Numbered from the stretch's first letter, positions 1-9,680 are shown. The stretch: 64,000 bases of DNA from Microbacterium sp. Au-Mic1 (GCF_021341785.1 NZ_JAJTTF010000004.1:248001-312000); one strand, 5' to 3'. Notes: generated by a model not told the origin, from the sequence alone. A program made the numbers and translations.

Positions 1-1
1 G

Positions 2-379
2 CTGGAGACGGACCTCGGCATCGCGCCCGCCGCACACGGCGATCTCTCGGCGTGGAGCGATCAGGGCGTCATGTTGCTGAACAGGGTGCTCACCGTGCGC
101 CCCGGAACGCCCGCCTCGCATCGCGGCTGGGGTTGGGAGAAGGTCACCGAGCTCGCCATCCGCGCCCTCGTCGGCCGCGACCTTCCCCTTGTCGCGGTGC
201 TCTGGGGCCGGGACGCCGAGGGACTGCGGCCCATGCTCGGCACGACCCCGATCGTCGCCTCCGCGCATCCGTCGCCACTGTCGGCGAGCCGCGGGTTCTT
301 CGGCTCCCGGCCGTTCTCCCGGGTCAACGCGCTGCTCGAGGAGCAGGGCGCCGTCCCCGTCGACTGGAGGATCGCATGA
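2..379 (+). CDS. ung: Uracil-DNA glycosylase, C-terminal part (5' partial)
   Basis: Family-1 uracil-DNA glycosylase, which removes uracil from DNA to start base-excision repair. Only the last 125 codons are in the window; the N-terminus with the water-activating Asp motif lies upstream. Visible family features are the [12 protein letters not shown] strand, the W-x-W-E-x-x-T helix ([12 protein letters not shown]) and, near the end, the DNA-intercalation loop [18 protein letters not shown], which carries the catalytic His. The stop overlaps the ATG of the acetyltransferase gene (ATGA), so the two are probably translated from one mRNA. The reading frame is open at the left edge and looks intact. 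Confidence 0.93.
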   Translation: METDLGIAPAAHGDLSAWSDQGVMLLNRVLTVRPGTPASHRGWGWEKVTELAIRALVGRDLPLVAVLWGRDAEGLRPMLGTTPIVASAHPSPLSASRGFFGSRPFSRVNALLEEQGAVPVDWRIA

Positions 380-927
380 GCGACACCCCGCCCGTCCCGC
401 GGTCCGATGCGGCGGCCCTGCCCGGGCACGGGGCGAGGATCCGCCCGACCGAGGCGGAGGACCTCGCCGCGATCCGCGACATCTACAATCACTACGTGCG
501 CACGAGCACCGTGACGTTCGACGAGGAGGAGACGGAGCTGGCGGTCTGGGAGCACAAGCTCACGCTCCTCGCGGAGACGGGCCTGCCCTTCCTCGTGGCG
601 GTGGACGTCGCCGGCACAGTGCTCGGCTTCGCCTACGCCCAGCACTGGCGCGCGAAGTCGGCCTATCGGTTCAGCGCCGAGAACACGATCTACCTGAGTC
701 CCGACGCCGCGGGTCGCGGGCTCGGCAAGGCGTTGCTGGAGGCCCTGCTGGACGCGTCGGCACGGGCGGGACTGCACGAACTCATCGCGGTCATCGAGCC
801 CACGGCGGCGGGGGCCTCGATCGCCCTGCACCGCCGCTACGGCTTCGTGGACGCCGGACACCTGAAGGGCGTCGGTGTGAAGTTCGGCCGCACCCTGGAC
901 GTGCTGTTCCTGCAGAAGTCGCTCTGA
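376..927 (+). CDS. GNAT N-acetyltransferase, phosphinothricin acetyltransferase-like
   Basis: GNAT-fold acetyltransferase of 183 residues that would move acetyl from acetyl-CoA to an amine. The start [20 protein letters not shown] and the segment [10 protein letters not shown] are typical of the PAT/Bar and YncA subgroup, whose known substrates include phosphinothricin, methionine sulfoximine and related amino acids. The acetyl-CoA pyrophosphate loop is GRGLGKALL; the late helix [13 protein letters not shown] is also typical. The ATG at 376 was chosen because it overlaps the glycosylase stop and gives a normal-length protein; an upstream in-frame extension would run through the ung coding sequence. 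The true substrate cannot be read from sequence. The gene ends 3 bp before the convergent ABC ATPase gene. Confidence 0.85.
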   Translation: MSDTPPVPRSDAAALPGHGARIRPTEAEDLAAIRDIYNHYVRTSTVTFDEEETELAVWEHKLTLLAETGLPFLVAVDVAGTVLGFAYAQHWRAKSAYRFSAENTIYLSPDAAGRGLGKALLEALLDASARAGLHELIAVIEPTAAGASIALHRRYGFVDAGHLKGVGVKFGRTLDVLFLQKSL

Positions 928-930
928 CGC

Positions 931-1767
931 TCAGCGCCCGGGGATGACCGGGATCGCGGCGAGCAGCCGCCTGGTGTAGTCCTGTTCGGGGTGGTGCAGC
1001 ACGTGTGTGGTGCGGCCGTGCTCGACGATGCGGCCGTTCTTCATCACGGCGACGTCGTCGCACAGGTTCTGCACCACGCCGATGTCGTGCGAGACGAGCA
1101 CGAGGGTCATGCCGTCGCTGCTGAGCTCGCGGAGCAGATCGAGGATCTGCGCGCGCACGGTGACGTCCAGCGCCGACAGCGGCTCATCGCCGATGAGGAT
1201 CCGCGGTCGGTGCACGATGGCCCGGGCCAGGGCCACGCGCTGACGCTGGCCCCCGGAGAACTCGTGCGGGTGGCGCGCCGCCGTCTCAGGAGCCAGTCCG
1301 ACGCGGTCGAGCACCTCGGCGACCATGGCACGGTGATCGCCGTCGATGTCGAGCGCGCGCAGCGGCTCCGAGACGATCCGCCCGACCGACTGGCGCGGAT
1401 CCAGCGAGGCGTACGGATCCTGGAACACCAGTCCCGTCTCGCGCCGCAGCCAGTGCAGCGCTCGCGCCGAAGCCGACGCGTCCACCGGCCGTCCGTCGAC
1501 GTGCACAGTGCCGGAGGTCGGGCGATCGAGCCCCAGCAGCAGCCGGATCAGCGTGGACTTGCCGGATCCGGATTCGCCGATGATGCCGAGTGCGCTGCCC
1601 GGGGCGACATCGAGGTCCACATCGTCCAGGGCGACGCTGCGCGCGCGGCGGACGAACGGCTCCTTCCGCGCGGCGAGGTATTCGCGTCGCAGTCCGCGTG
1701 CGCGGATCAGCGGCTCATCGTGTCGAGAGCCCGGCACATCGTCCGGCGCGGAGATCGCGTCGCTCAT
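931..1767 (-). CDS. Peptide-type ABC transporter ATP-binding protein (OppF/DppF-like)
   Basis: Second ATPase of a peptide/nickel-type importer, 278 aa. Walker [10 protein letters not shown] lies at about residues 64-72, Q-loop [10 protein letters not shown] near 115, ABC signature FSGGQRQRV near 170, Walker [12 protein letters not shown] near 191 and H-loop VSHD near 229. The usual C-terminal oligopeptide extension with its Cys cluster, present in many OppF/DppF proteins, is short here. The ATG at 1767 overlaps the stop of the D-type ATPase (ATGA), which fixes the start against a longer in-frame option at 1788. It is the last gene of the receptor-B-C-D-F operon. It should pair with the upstream ATPase at the inner membrane face. 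Confidence 0.9.
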   Translation of the reverse strand: MSDAISAPDDVPGSRHDEPLIRARGLRREYLAARKEPFVRRARSVALDDVDLDVAPGSALGIIGESGSGKSTLIRLLLGLDRPTSGTVHVDGRPVDASASARALHWLRRETGLVFQDPYASLDPRQSVGRIVSEPLRALDIDGDHRAMVAEVLDRVGLAPETAARHPHEFSGGQRQRVALARAIVHRPRILIGDEPLSALDVTVRAQILDLLRELSSDGMTLVLVSHDIGVVQNLCDDVAVMKNGRIVEHGRTTHVLHHPEQDYTRRLLAAIPVIPGR

Positions 1768-2552
1768 CCGTCCTCCTCTCCGCGCCACAGCGTCGCCGTC
1801 GCGTCGCGCAGCAGCCCCTGCGTGATCGGCGACGCCGGCGCGGTCAGCAGGGTCTCGAGCGGTCCGGACTCGACGACCCGGCCGTCGGCCAGCACGACCG
1901 CGTGCGTGGCGACCTGCGCGAGCACGGCGAGGTCGTGCGTGATGAACACGAGCGACATCCCGTCCGACTCCACGAGCGACAGCAGCAGCGCCAGCACACC
2001 GGCCTGGATGGTGACGTCCAGGGCGGTCGTCGGCTCGTCCGCGATGAGCAGGCGCGGGCGAGCGGCGAGGGCGATCGCGATCGCCGCGCGCTGGCGCTGG
2101 CCGCCGCTCAGCTGATGCGGGTAGCGGTCCACGATGCGCTCAGGATCCGGCAGCGCGACGCGGGCTGCCTCTGCGATCGCGCGGATCCTGGCTGTGCGCC
2201 GGTCGATGCGCTCGTGGATGCGGATCGTCTCGGCGATCTGACGGCCGATCGAGCGGATCGGGTTGAGGGCCGTGCGCGGCTCCTGGAAGACCATGCCGAT
2301 CTCGTCCCCGCGGATCCCGGCGAGCTCGCGGTCGGGCAGGTTCAGGATCTCCCGGCCGTTCCAGAGCACGCTGCCGGACGCGGCGGCGCCGTCGGGCAGC
2401 AGACCCATGATGGCGAGCGCCGTGAGGGACTTGCCGGATCCGGATTCGCCGATGAGCCCCAGGCGCCCGCCGTCCGGCACGGCGAACGACACGCCGTCCA
2501 CGACCCTGCGGCCGTCGATCTCGACGACGAGATCGGTCACCACGAGGCTCAT
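1764..2552 (-). CDS. Peptide-type ABC transporter ATP-binding protein (OppD/DppD-like)
   Basis: First ATPase of the importer, 262 aa. Walker [10 protein letters not shown] is at residues 35-43, with the [12 protein letters not shown] continuation typical of DppD/OppD. Q-loop [11 protein letters not shown] follows near 88, the signature LSGGQRQR at 148-155, and Walker [15 protein letters not shown] near 168. The ATG at 2552 overlaps the permease stop (ATGA). Its own stop overlaps the next ATPase start in the same way, so the chain B-C-D-F is translationally coupled. At 262 aa it lacks most of the C-terminal domain of longer DppD proteins. The substrate class (peptide, nickel or other) is set by the receptor and is unknown. 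Confidence 0.9.
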   Translation of the reverse strand: MSLVVTDLVVEIDGRRVVDGVSFAVPDGGRLGLIGESGSGKSLTALAIMGLLPDGAAASGSVLWNGREILNLPDRELAGIRGDEIGMVFQEPRTALNPIRSIGRQIAETIRIHERIDRRTARIRAIAEAARVALPDPERIVDRYPHQLSGGQRQRAAIAIALAARPRLLIADEPTTALDVTIQAGVLALLLSLVESDGMSLVFITHDLAVLAQVATHAVVLADGRVVESGPLETLLTAPASPITQGLLRDATATLWRGEEDG

Positions 2553-3436
2553 GCGGTCACCTCCGGCAGGCGCGGTCGGCCGGCGCGGGCCCGATTCGAC
2601 GGGCGCCGGCCGGTCCGCAGCGTGGGGTCCGTCGCGTCGCGCAGCGCGTCGCCGAGCAGGTTGAACGCGAGCACGGTGATCGTGATCGCGAGTCCGGGCC
2701 ACACCACGGTCAGCGGGTGGATCTGGATGTAGCGCTGCAGGTCGGCCAGCAAGACGCCCCAGGACGGGTCGACCACGGAGGCTCCGAAGCCGAGGTACGA
2801 CAATCCCGCCTCGGCGAGCACCGCCGTTGCCATGGCCCAACTCAGCTGCACGATGAAGACGGGGGCGATGTTGGGCAGCAGATGCTGCACGAGGTTCTGC
2901 AACGGGGTCAGACCGGAGGCGCGACCGGCCACCACGAAGTCGCTGTGCTGCACGCGTCGCAGCTCCGGGCGGGTGACCCGGGCGACGTTGACGCCGAAAC
3001 CGATCCCGACGGCCCAGACCACGACCCAGAGCGATCCGCCGTGCACCGTGGAGATCAGCATCGCAATGATCAGCACGGGGAATGCGATGAGCACATCGAC
3101 GAGCACGGCCACGGTCTCGCGGAGCCAGCGCGCGGTGAGCGCGCCGAGCGCACCCAGCGCGAGACCGATCAGGGTGGCGATCAGCCCGGCGCCGATCGCC
3201 ACCAGCACGGTCGTGCGGGATCCGGCCATGATCAGGCTCAGGATGTCGCGGCCGGTGAGATCCGTGCCGAGCAGATGCGGCCAGCTCGGGGCCAGCCAGC
3301 GGGAGGCGACATCGGTGGCGCGCGGGTCGAACGGCGTCCAGAGCAGCGAGACACCGGCGGTGACGAGGATCGCGCCGACGACGATGAGACCGAACAGGCC
3401 CGCAGCGGAGGAGCGGAGCCGGCGCAGGGCGATCAT
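2549..3436 (-). CDS. Peptide-type ABC transporter permease (DppC-like)
   Basis: Inner-membrane permease of 295 aa. It has one N-terminal helix (AAGLFGLIVVGAILVTAGVS), then the periplasmic stretch HLLGTDLTGRDILSLIMAGS that is diagnostic of DppC/OppC/NikC (consensus HxLGTDxxGRDxxSR). About five more helices follow. The coupling (EAA-like) loop VVAGRASGLTPLQNLVQHLLPN contacts the ATPases. The C-terminal GLSYLGFG and NLLGDALRDATDPTLR motifs are also family marks. The ATG at 3436 overlaps the stop of the B-type permease. The last 20 or so residues are Arg/Pro-rich and cytosolic. Confidence 0.92.
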   Translation of the reverse strand: MIALRRLRSSAAGLFGLIVVGAILVTAGVSLLWTPFDPRATDVASRWLAPSWPHLLGTDLTGRDILSLIMAGSRTTVLVAIGAGLIATLIGLALGALGALTARWLRETVAVLVDVLIAFPVLIIAMLISTVHGGSLWVVVWAVGIGFGVNVARVTRPELRRVQHSDFVVAGRASGLTPLQNLVQHLLPNIAPVFIVQLSWAMATAVLAEAGLSYLGFGASVVDPSWGVLLADLQRYIQIHPLTVVWPGLAITITVLAFNLLGDALRDATDPTLRTGRRPSNRARAGRPRLPEVTA

Positions 3437-4386
3437 TCGTCGGCCTCCCGTTGTCGGGGGTCGAGCGCACGGTGCACGAGGTCGACCACGAAGCCGATGA
3501 TGAGCACCATCCCGGTGAGCACGAGCAGCTCGCCCTGCACCTTCACGAGGTCGCGTGTGCCCACGTCGGCGACGAGCATGCGGCCGATCCCCGGCAGCGT
3601 GAACAGCTGCTCGACCACGACGGATCCGACGATGATGCCCGCCACCTGGATGCCGAGCACGGTGATGATGGACAGTCCGACCGCGGGCAGTCCGTGCTGG
3701 AGCAGTGCGCGATTGCGGGTGAGGCCCTTCGCCGCGGCGGTGCGCACGAAGTCCTGCGACGCCGCCTGAAGGGTCGCGCTGCGCACGAAGCGCAGCAGCA
3801 GGGCCCCTTCGATGGCGCCGATCGTGAGCGCGGGAAGGATGAGCGCCTGCAGCGCCGCGCCCGGATCCGCCCAGCCGCCGCGGGGGAAGCCCTGCGCCGG
3901 CAGCCAGCGCAGCCACACGGCGAAGACCACGACGAGCATCATCCCCGCCCAGACGACGGGGACGGCGGCCACCGCCTGCGCGGCCGTGTTCAGCGCCGTA
4001 CCGGCGGCCCGCCCGCGCAGCAGGGCCGATCCGATGCCGAGGGGCACGGCGATGATGAGGGCGACCAGCAGCGACAGCGTCGCGAGCGGCACGGTCACCT
4101 GGGCTTTCTGAGTGAGCTCGGCCGCGACGGAGGCGCCGTTCAGCTGCGACGTGCCGAGGTCGCCGTGCAGCACGCCCCCGATCCAGCCGAGGTACTGCAG
4201 CACGAGCGGCTGATCGAGTCCCAGGGCGGTGCGGATCGCGTCGACCTGCGCCGGCGTCGCCTTGTCCCCGGCGAGCAGCTGTGCAACGTCACCGGGGAAG
4301 ACCCGCAGGGCGAGGAAGATCAACGCGCTCGCGACGAGGAGCCCCGCGATGAGCAGGGCCCCCCGGGTGAGCGCGTATCTGAGCAC
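3433..4386 (-). CDS. Peptide-type ABC transporter permease (DppB-like)
   Basis: Partner permease of 317 aa with about six membrane helices. The N-terminal helix is LRYALTRGALLIAGLLVASALIFLAL. The loop LGLDQPLVLQYLGWIGGVLHGDLGTS is the classic DppB/OppB signature. The cytoplasmic coupling motif is VRTAAAKGLTRNRALLQHGLPA and the C-terminal element is FTLPGIGRML(V)ADV. The start is GTG at 4386, only 10 nt after the receptor gene stop at 4397 on the same strand, so it sits in the same operon. It should form a heterodimeric channel with the C-type permease. Confidence 0.92.
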   Translation of the reverse strand: MLRYALTRGALLIAGLLVASALIFLALRVFPGDVAQLLAGDKATPAQVDAIRTALGLDQPLVLQYLGWIGGVLHGDLGTSQLNGASVAAELTQKAQVTVPLATLSLLVALIIAVPLGIGSALLRGRAAGTALNTAAQAVAAVPVVWAGMMLVVVFAVWLRWLPAQGFPRGGWADPGAALQALILPALTIGAIEGALLLRFVRSATLQAASQDFVRTAAAKGLTRNRALLQHGLPAVGLSIITVLGIQVAGIIVGSVVVEQLFTLPGIGRMLVADVGTRDLVKVQGELLVLTGMVLIIGFVVDLVHRALDPRQREADE

Positions 4387-4396
4387 AGGGCTGAGG

Positions 4397-5944
4397 CTAC
4401 TTGGCGACGGTGACGCCGCGCAGGTCCAGCCGCGAGTTGATCGAGTCCTTCGGGAAGCCGTTCACCCCGGGACGCACCGCGGTCAGCGTCTGATCCTCGT
4501 ACAGCCAGTCAGCGGCGGCGTCCTTGGCGACGATCTCGGCGGCCTGGGAGAGCAGGTCGGCGGACTTCTTCGCGTCCAGCTCGGTCTGCGACTGGGCGTA
4601 GAGCTTCTGCACCTCGGGGTTGTTGTACCCGAAGTAGTAGTCCGGGTTGGCGAAGTTGCCGAAGTCCCGAGGCTCGACGTGCAGCACGAAGCTGAGGTCG
4701 TAGTCGTGCTTCGTGAAGACGGTGTCCAGCCATGCCGGGAACTCGACGGAGTTCACCTTCAGGGTTACGCCCACCTTCTTGAAGTCGCTCGTGAGCAGCT
4801 GGGGAACCGTGCTGCCGTAGAAGGAGGGGATCGTGAGGGTGAGCGCGAGGTTCTCCTGCCCCGCTTCCTTGAGCAGGGCCTTGGCCTTCTCCGGGTCGTA
4901 GGGCGCCGTGCTGGACAGATCCTGGTAGCCGGGGTCGAGCTGGGGGATGGGACCGTACAGGGTCGTTCCGACGCCGCGCGCCTCGATGAGCGCCTTGTGG
5001 TCGATCGCCAGCCGCAGCGCCTCGCGGACGCGCTGGTCGTTCAGCGGCGCCTTGGCGTTGTTGAACGCGAGGGTGCCCTTGTCGGTGGTCCGGCCCTTGG
5101 TGATGGCGAACCTGCCGTCCAGCTGCGGCGCGAGGTTGGCGTCGACCGCCGTGAGCACGTCCAGCGTGCCGCTCTGCGCGGCGTTCACACCGGCGGTGAA
5201 ATCGGGGATGTAGTCGAAGACGACGCTCTTCACGCCCGCCTTCGTGCCCCAGTAGGTGTCGTTGCGCGCGAAGGAGAGCGAGTCGCCCTTCTTCCACTGC
5301 GTGAGCGTGAACGGCCCTGTGCCGTTCTCGGCGGCCTGCAGATCCGTCGCGTCGCCCTTCTGGAACACCAGCCCGGCGGAGCCGGTGAGGCTGAACAGGA
5401 AGTTCTGACTGGGCTGCGTGAGTGTGATGACGACGGTCTTGTCGTCCTTCGCCTCGATCGACGCGACGCCGGCGAGGTCGGCGTGGCCCTGGACGGTCTT
5501 GTCGTCCTTGGCGGTCTGCAGCGACCAGGCGACGTCGGCCGAGGTGAGCTTCGCACCGTTGTGGAACGTGATGCCGTCGTTCAGCACGAAGGTGTAGGTC
5601 AGGCCGTCGGACGAGACGTCGTGGCTCTTCGCGAGCCGGTCGATGATCTTGTTGTCCTGCGTGCGGCTGACCAGGCCCTCGTAGATGTTGTCGACGAGTA
5701 CCTGCTCGAGTGCGGCGCCGCTGGTGTGGCGGATGTCGAGGCTCGACGGTTCGAGCACGAGGCCCACGGTGAGGGTCGCGTTCGCGTCGACGGCTCCCGC
5801 CGTGCTGCTGCCCGCGGGTGCGGGGGAGCCGCTGCAGGCGGACAGCATGAGTGCGGCGGCCGTCAGGCCGGTGAGCAGGGCGACGGCGGCGCGGCGCGGT
5901 GCGCGGTGTCGGCGCGAGGCGAGGGCAGCGCGGGTGCGGTGCAT
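4397..5944 (-). CDS. ABC transporter substrate-binding lipoprotein, peptide/nickel family (SBP family 5)
   Basis: Receptor of the importer, 515 aa. It begins with an Arg-rich n-region, a hydrophobic core and a lipobox LSAC with the lipidated Cys at residue 37, so it is tethered to the outer face of the membrane. The mature part shows family-5 marks: LDIRHTSGAALEQVLVDNIYEGLV, LTYTFVLNDGITFHNGAKLTSADVAWSL, and the later NDQRVREALRLAIDHKAL. It lies at the head of the BCDF genes. No close binding-site identity can be assigned by eye. The adjacent hydrolase and CoA-ester genes are on the same strand, so uptake of an organic acid conjugate or peptide is possible but unproven. Confidence 0.9.
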   Translation of the reverse strand: MHRTRAALASRRHRAPRRAAVALLTGLTAAALMLSACSGSPAPAGSSTAGAVDANATLTVGLVLEPSSLDIRHTSGAALEQVLVDNIYEGLVSRTQDNKIIDRLAKSHDVSSDGLTYTFVLNDGITFHNGAKLTSADVAWSLQTAKDDKTVQGHADLAGVASIEAKDDKTVVITLTQPSQNFLFSLTGSAGLVFQKGDATDLQAAENGTGPFTLTQWKKGDSLSFARNDTYWGTKAGVKSVVFDYIPDFTAGVNAAQSGTLDVLTAVDANLAPQLDGRFAITKGRTTDKGTLAFNNAKAPLNDQRVREALRLAIDHKALIEARGVGTTLYGPIPQLDPGYQDLSSTAPYDPEKAKALLKEAGQENLALTLTIPSFYGSTVPQLLTSDFKKVGVTLKVNSVEFPAWLDTVFTKHDYDLSFVLHVEPRDFGNFANPDYYFGYNNPEVQKLYAQSQTELDAKKSADLLSQAAEIVAKDAAADWLYEDQTLTAVRPGVNGFPKDSINSRLDLRGVTVAK

Positions 5945-6051
5945 GCGGGGGATCCTCTCGGGCGATGCTGTGGGTGCTGTGCGGGTCGTGCGGTGTGCGG
6001 TCGAGCCTAGGGGCGGGCCTCACCGCGCGGTGTGGCCGGTGAGACGCGACG

Positions 6052-7017
6052 TCACATTCCGGGGGATCCGGTCCCGTCCGGGGTGTCGACGGCGGTGCGG
6101 ATGATCTCGGCGAGGGCCGCGGGAGCCGTCTCCTGCAGGTTGTGGCTTCCGTCGAGGCGAAGGACGCGGGCGCCGGGGACACGTGCGCCGAATTCCTGTT
6201 CGGCGTCCTCCGAGACGAACCCGTGCGTGGCGCGGACAAGAGTGAGCGGAGCCTCGACGGCGTCGAGATCCGCCCAGCCGTGCTCGCCGAGGATCGTTCG
6301 TGCCGACGCGGCGGGCCCGGCGGAAGCCGGTCCGGCGGGCGACGCGTCCAGCAGCCGAGCCGCGATGTGCGCGAAGTGGTGCTTCCACTCCACCCGGCCA
6401 TCGGGGCGGACGCGCGTGTTCAGGAAGACGCCGCGAGCGGTGTCCTCGCGCGATCCGCCGAACCCGAACTGCTGCGCACGGTCCACCAGTTCGTCGCGGC
6501 TGGCGGCGTCGACCACGCGGTAGAACTCGCGCAGAGCGGCGGGTCCGACGCTCTGGTCGACGCCCGGGGTGATGTCGACCACGATGAGCTCGCGCACGAG
6601 TTCAGGGGCGCCGGCGGCGACCGCCGCCGCGGTGAGTCCGCCCAGGGACTGGCCGACGAGCACCTGCGGGCGATCCGTCCACGCGCGCAGCGCTGCGATC
6701 ACATCATCGGCGAGGGTGCGGCCGGTGTAGTCGGCATCGTCGCGCCACGAGGAGTCGCCGTGGCCCGCGAGATCGATCGCCAGGGCCGGCCGGCCCAGCG
6801 TGAGCACAGTGGTGTCCCACGTGTGCGCGTTCAGACCCGCGCCATGCAGCAGCGTGACCTCGACCGGTTCGTCGCCGTAGCGGAGCGCGCTCAGCGTGCG
6901 TCCGTCGTCGAGGGACAGGTTCACGCGCTCGACGAGCGGGACGGAGGTGCCGAGGGCGCGTGCCTGCCCGGCGAGGAAGGAGAACTCGGTGGTCTCTTCA
7001 GGTGCGAGGTGGGACAC
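6052..7017 (-). CDS. Alpha/beta-fold hydrolase
   Basis: Alpha/beta hydrolase of about 321 aa from the GTG at 7017. The oxyanion strand LLHGAGLNAHTWD, the nucleophile elbow VGQSLGGL (Ser) and the C-terminal His in DGSHNLQETAP give the catalytic framework. AIDLAGHGDS is also typical of esterase, C-C hydrolase and haloperoxidase-like members. The start is uncertain: an upstream ATG at 7110 is in frame and sits directly against an AAGGAG, but its 31-residue extension does not look like family sequence. The gene lies between the glutaryl-CoA dehydrogenase and the ABC receptor genes, all on the same strand, 107 bp from the latter. Substrate unknown. Confidence 0.82.
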   Translation of the reverse strand: MSHLAPEETTEFSFLAGQARALGTSVPLVERVNLSLDDGRTLSALRYGDEPVEVTLLHGAGLNAHTWDTTVLTLGRPALAIDLAGHGDSSWRDDADYTGRTLADDVIAALRAWTDRPQVLVGQSLGGLTAAAVAAGAPELVRELIVVDITPGVDQSVGPAALREFYRVVDAASRDELVDRAQQFGFGGSREDTARGVFLNTRVRPDGRVEWKHHFAHIAARLLDASPAGPASAGPAASARTILGEHGWADLDAVEAPLTLVRATHGFVSEDAEQEFGARVPGARVLRLDGSHNLQETAPAALAEIIRTAVDTPDGTGSPGM

Positions 7018-7179
7018 GCCCTCATTGTGCTCCTGCGCGGGCCTCAGTGCGAAATGAGAGATCGTTGTGTGAACTCGAATGGCAAGATGACTTGGCATAG
7101 TCAGTGCCATCTCCTTGTCAGGGGTAGCAGATCGATCTGCACCCGGTGTCCGGAACCGGCAGAAGGCCTCCGCGTCCCC

Positions 7180-8370
7180 TCAGAACGCGTTCAGTCCCGT
7201 GAGAGCCCGGCCGATCACCAGCTGGTGGATCTCGTCGGTTCCCTCGTAGGTGCGCACCGACTCCAGGTTGGCGGCGTGCCTCATCACGGGATAGGCGTTC
7301 GTGATGCCGTCGCCTGCCAGGATCGTCCGCGCCTGATGCGCGATCTCGAGCGCCTCGCGCACGCTGTTCAGCTTGCCGACGGAGATCTGCGCAGCAGTGA
7401 GGGCGCCGCGCTCCTTGAGACGCCCGAGGTGCAGGGCGAGCAGCACGCCCTTCTCGACCTCGACGAGCATGTCGGCGAGCTTGGCCTGCGTGAGCTGGTT
7501 GGCGCCGATCGGCTTGCCGAACACCTCGCGGCTCGTGGAGCGCTCCAGCGCTGCCTCGAGGCAGCTGCGTGCCGCGCCCATCGCGCCCCAGATGATGCCG
7601 TAGCGCGCCTCGTTCAGGCACCCGAAGGGGCCGGAGAGTCCCTCGGCGCCGGGAAGGATCGCATCGGCGGGGAGTCGGACCGCTTCGAGCGCGACGTCGC
7701 ACTGCACGGACGCTCGCATCGACAGCTTGCCCGTGATCGGCGTCGCCGTGAAGCCCGACGTCGTGGTCGGCACGAGGAAGCCCCGCACCGCCCGTCCGCC
7801 TTCGCCGAACGCCGGATCGTCCACGCGCGCCCAGACCACGGCGACGTCGGCGAGCGAGGCGAGCCCGATCCAGCGCTTTGCCCCGTCGATCACCCAGCCG
7901 TCGCCCTCGCGGCGTGCCGTGGTCGTCATGGCGGCGGGGTCGCTGCCGCCCTGCGGTTCGGTGAGGGCGAAGCAGCCGACGGCCTCGCCTGCGGCCATGC
8001 GCGGCAGCCAGGCCTGCTTCTGCTCCTCGGAGCCGTACTTCGCGATCGCGCTCATCGCCAGCGATCCCTGCACCGAGACGAAGGTGCGCCAGCCGCTGTC
8101 CGCCGCCTCGAGTTCGAGGCAGGCCAGGCCGTAGGAGACGGCGCCCGCGCCCGCGCAACCGTAGCCGGTCAGATGCATGCCGAGGAATCCCTCCGCGCCG
8201 AGCTCGGCGATGAGCTCGCGGCGGAAGTGCGCGTTCTCGAAATCCTCCTCGATGATCGGCAGGATCCGTTCCTGGGCGAACGCCCGCGCGCGCTGCTGCC
8301 AGTCGCGCTCCACCGGTGTGAGCAGGGCGTCGAGGTCGAACACGGCGTCGATGCGGGGGGCGGTCGTCAT
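7180..8370 (-). CDS. gcdH: Acyl-CoA dehydrogenase, probable glutaryl-CoA dehydrogenase
   Basis: FAD-dependent acyl-CoA dehydrogenase of 396 aa. The C-terminal YEGTDEIHQLVIGRALTG carries the catalytic Glu in the position used by glutaryl-CoA dehydrogenase, and the stretch ALTEPQGGSDP is typical of this subfamily. Glutaryl-CoA dehydrogenase oxidises and decarboxylates glutaryl-CoA to crotonyl-CoA in lysine, tryptophan and glutarate breakdown. The CoA-transferase stop lies 1 bp before this start on the same strand, so both are one unit. That partnership supports the glutaryl-CoA assignment over a generic acyl-CoA dehydrogenase. Length is normal for the family (about 390-400). Confidence 0.85.
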   Translation of the reverse strand: MTTAPRIDAVFDLDALLTPVERDWQQRARAFAQERILPIIEEDFENAHFRRELIAELGAEGFLGMHLTGYGCAGAGAVSYGLACLELEAADSGWRTFVSVQGSLAMSAIAKYGSEEQKQAWLPRMAAGEAVGCFALTEPQGGSDPAAMTTTARREGDGWVIDGAKRWIGLASLADVAVVWARVDDPAFGEGGRAVRGFLVPTTTSGFTATPITGKLSMRASVQCDVALEAVRLPADAILPGAEGLSGPFGCLNEARYGIIWGAMGAARSCLEAALERSTSREVFGKPIGANQLTQAKLADMLVEVEKGVLLALHLGRLKERGALTAAQISVGKLNSVREALEIAHQARTILAGDGITNAYPVMRHAANLESVRTYEGTDEIHQLVIGRALTGLNAF

Positions 8371-8371
8371 C

Positions 8372-9517
8372 TCAGGGCCTTTCGGTGTGCCAGGCGGCGG
8401 AGGCGGAGTCGTTCAGGGCGGGCGGGGGAGTGCGATAGGCGGCGGGGGCGTCGCCGAGCCGGATCGGGTTCGCGATCGTGCGGGAGGCGCCGAGGTCGAC
8501 CACAGGGTCGAGCCCCAGGCCGTCGGCGAACGCGATCGCCTCCGCCACGTCGTGCACGAGGCCGGCGGGGATCCCCGCTGCGCGGAACCGCTCGACCCAG
8601 TCCGCCGCATCGGCGCGCGCGAGCTCGTGCTCGAGCAGAGCGGTGAGCTCGTCGCGATGGGCGACCCGGTCGGTGTTGCGGAGGAAGCACGGATCGGTCG
8701 CGAGCGGGCTCTGTCCCAGCGCCTCGGCCAGTGCGCGGAACTGCTTGTCGTTGCCGACGGCGATCACCAGTTCCCGGTCCGCGGCGCGGAACAGGGCATA
8801 GGGGGCGATCGACGGATGCTCGTTGCCCAGGCGTCGGGGCGGGATCCCGGTGGCCAGCGTCGAGGCCGCCTGGTTCGTCAGCGCCGAGAGCAGACTCTGC
8901 AGCAGGTTGATCTCGACGCGCTGTCCGAGGCCGGTGCGGTCGCGTTCGCGCAGGGCCAGCAGGATGCCGGCCACCGCGTTCTGCCCGCACAGGACATCGA
9001 CGAGCGCGACCCCGGCTTTCGCTGCGGACCCCTCCGGATCCCCGGTGATCGACATCAGCCCGCCGACGGCCTGCACGAGCAGGTCGTAACCCGCGAGCGA
9101 GGCGCCCGCGCCGGTGCCGAACCCCGTGATGGAGCAGTACACGATGCCGGGATTGACGGCGCGGACGGCGTGGAAGCCGAGCCCGAAGCGCTCCATCACG
9201 CCGGGACGGAAGTTCTCGATCAGGACATCGGCGGTGCCGGCGAGACGCAGGGCCTGGTCGCGATCGGAGTCACGGGTCAGATCGAGCGCGACGGAACGCT
9301 TGTTGCGATTGACGCTGCCGAAGTAGGTGGCCGTGCCATCGGCGTCGATGGGCGGATGCCAGTGCCGCGTGTCGTCGCCGCTCGGCGATTCGATCTTCAG
9401 CACGTCGGCGCCGAAGTCCGCGAGGGCCATGGTCGCGTACGGTCCCGCGAGCACCCGGGAGAAGTCCGCCACGCGGACGTCGTCGAGGACGCCGCGCCGC
9501 CCGGTCTCCCCGCTCAT
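8372..9517 (-). CDS. Class III (CaiB/BaiF) CoA-transferase, possibly succinyl-CoA:glutarate type
   Basis: Family III CoA-transferase of 381 aa. The N-terminal LDDVRVADFSRVLAGPYATMALADFGADVLKIE is the family signature, and ENFRPGVMERFGLG with YCSITGFGTG are further marks. The catalytic residue is the Asp in the GYDLLVQAVGGLMSITG region. Because glutaryl-CoA dehydrogenase follows 1 bp downstream, transfer of CoA from succinyl-CoA to glutarate is the best guess; formyl-CoA or carnitine-type activities are alternatives. It is the first gene of a same-strand run that may continue through the hydrolase to the ABC importer. A TAGGAT hexamer about 35 nt upstream could be its -10. Confidence 0.85.
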   Translation of the reverse strand: MSGETGRRGVLDDVRVADFSRVLAGPYATMALADFGADVLKIESPSGDDTRHWHPPIDADGTATYFGSVNRNKRSVALDLTRDSDRDQALRLAGTADVLIENFRPGVMERFGLGFHAVRAVNPGIVYCSITGFGTGAGASLAGYDLLVQAVGGLMSITGDPEGSAAKAGVALVDVLCGQNAVAGILLALRERDRTGLGQRVEINLLQSLLSALTNQAASTLATGIPPRRLGNEHPSIAPYALFRAADRELVIAVGNDKQFRALAEALGQSPLATDPCFLRNTDRVAHRDELTALLEHELARADAADWVERFRAAGIPAGLVHDVAEAIAFADGLGLDPVVDLGASRTIANPIRLGDAPAAYRTPPPALNDSASAAWHTERP

Positions 9518-9680
9518 CGTCAGCCCCTTCGCCGCCTGTCACGCATCGCTCCATCCTACGGACGCTCGCGCTCCCCACCTGCTCCGCGGCCTGTGTCGGA
9601 GCCGTGCGCTCCGGGACCCGGCACCGCGGACACACCCTAGGCTGGAGGAGACGGTGACCGCGAACGGTGAGGAGGCGCAC

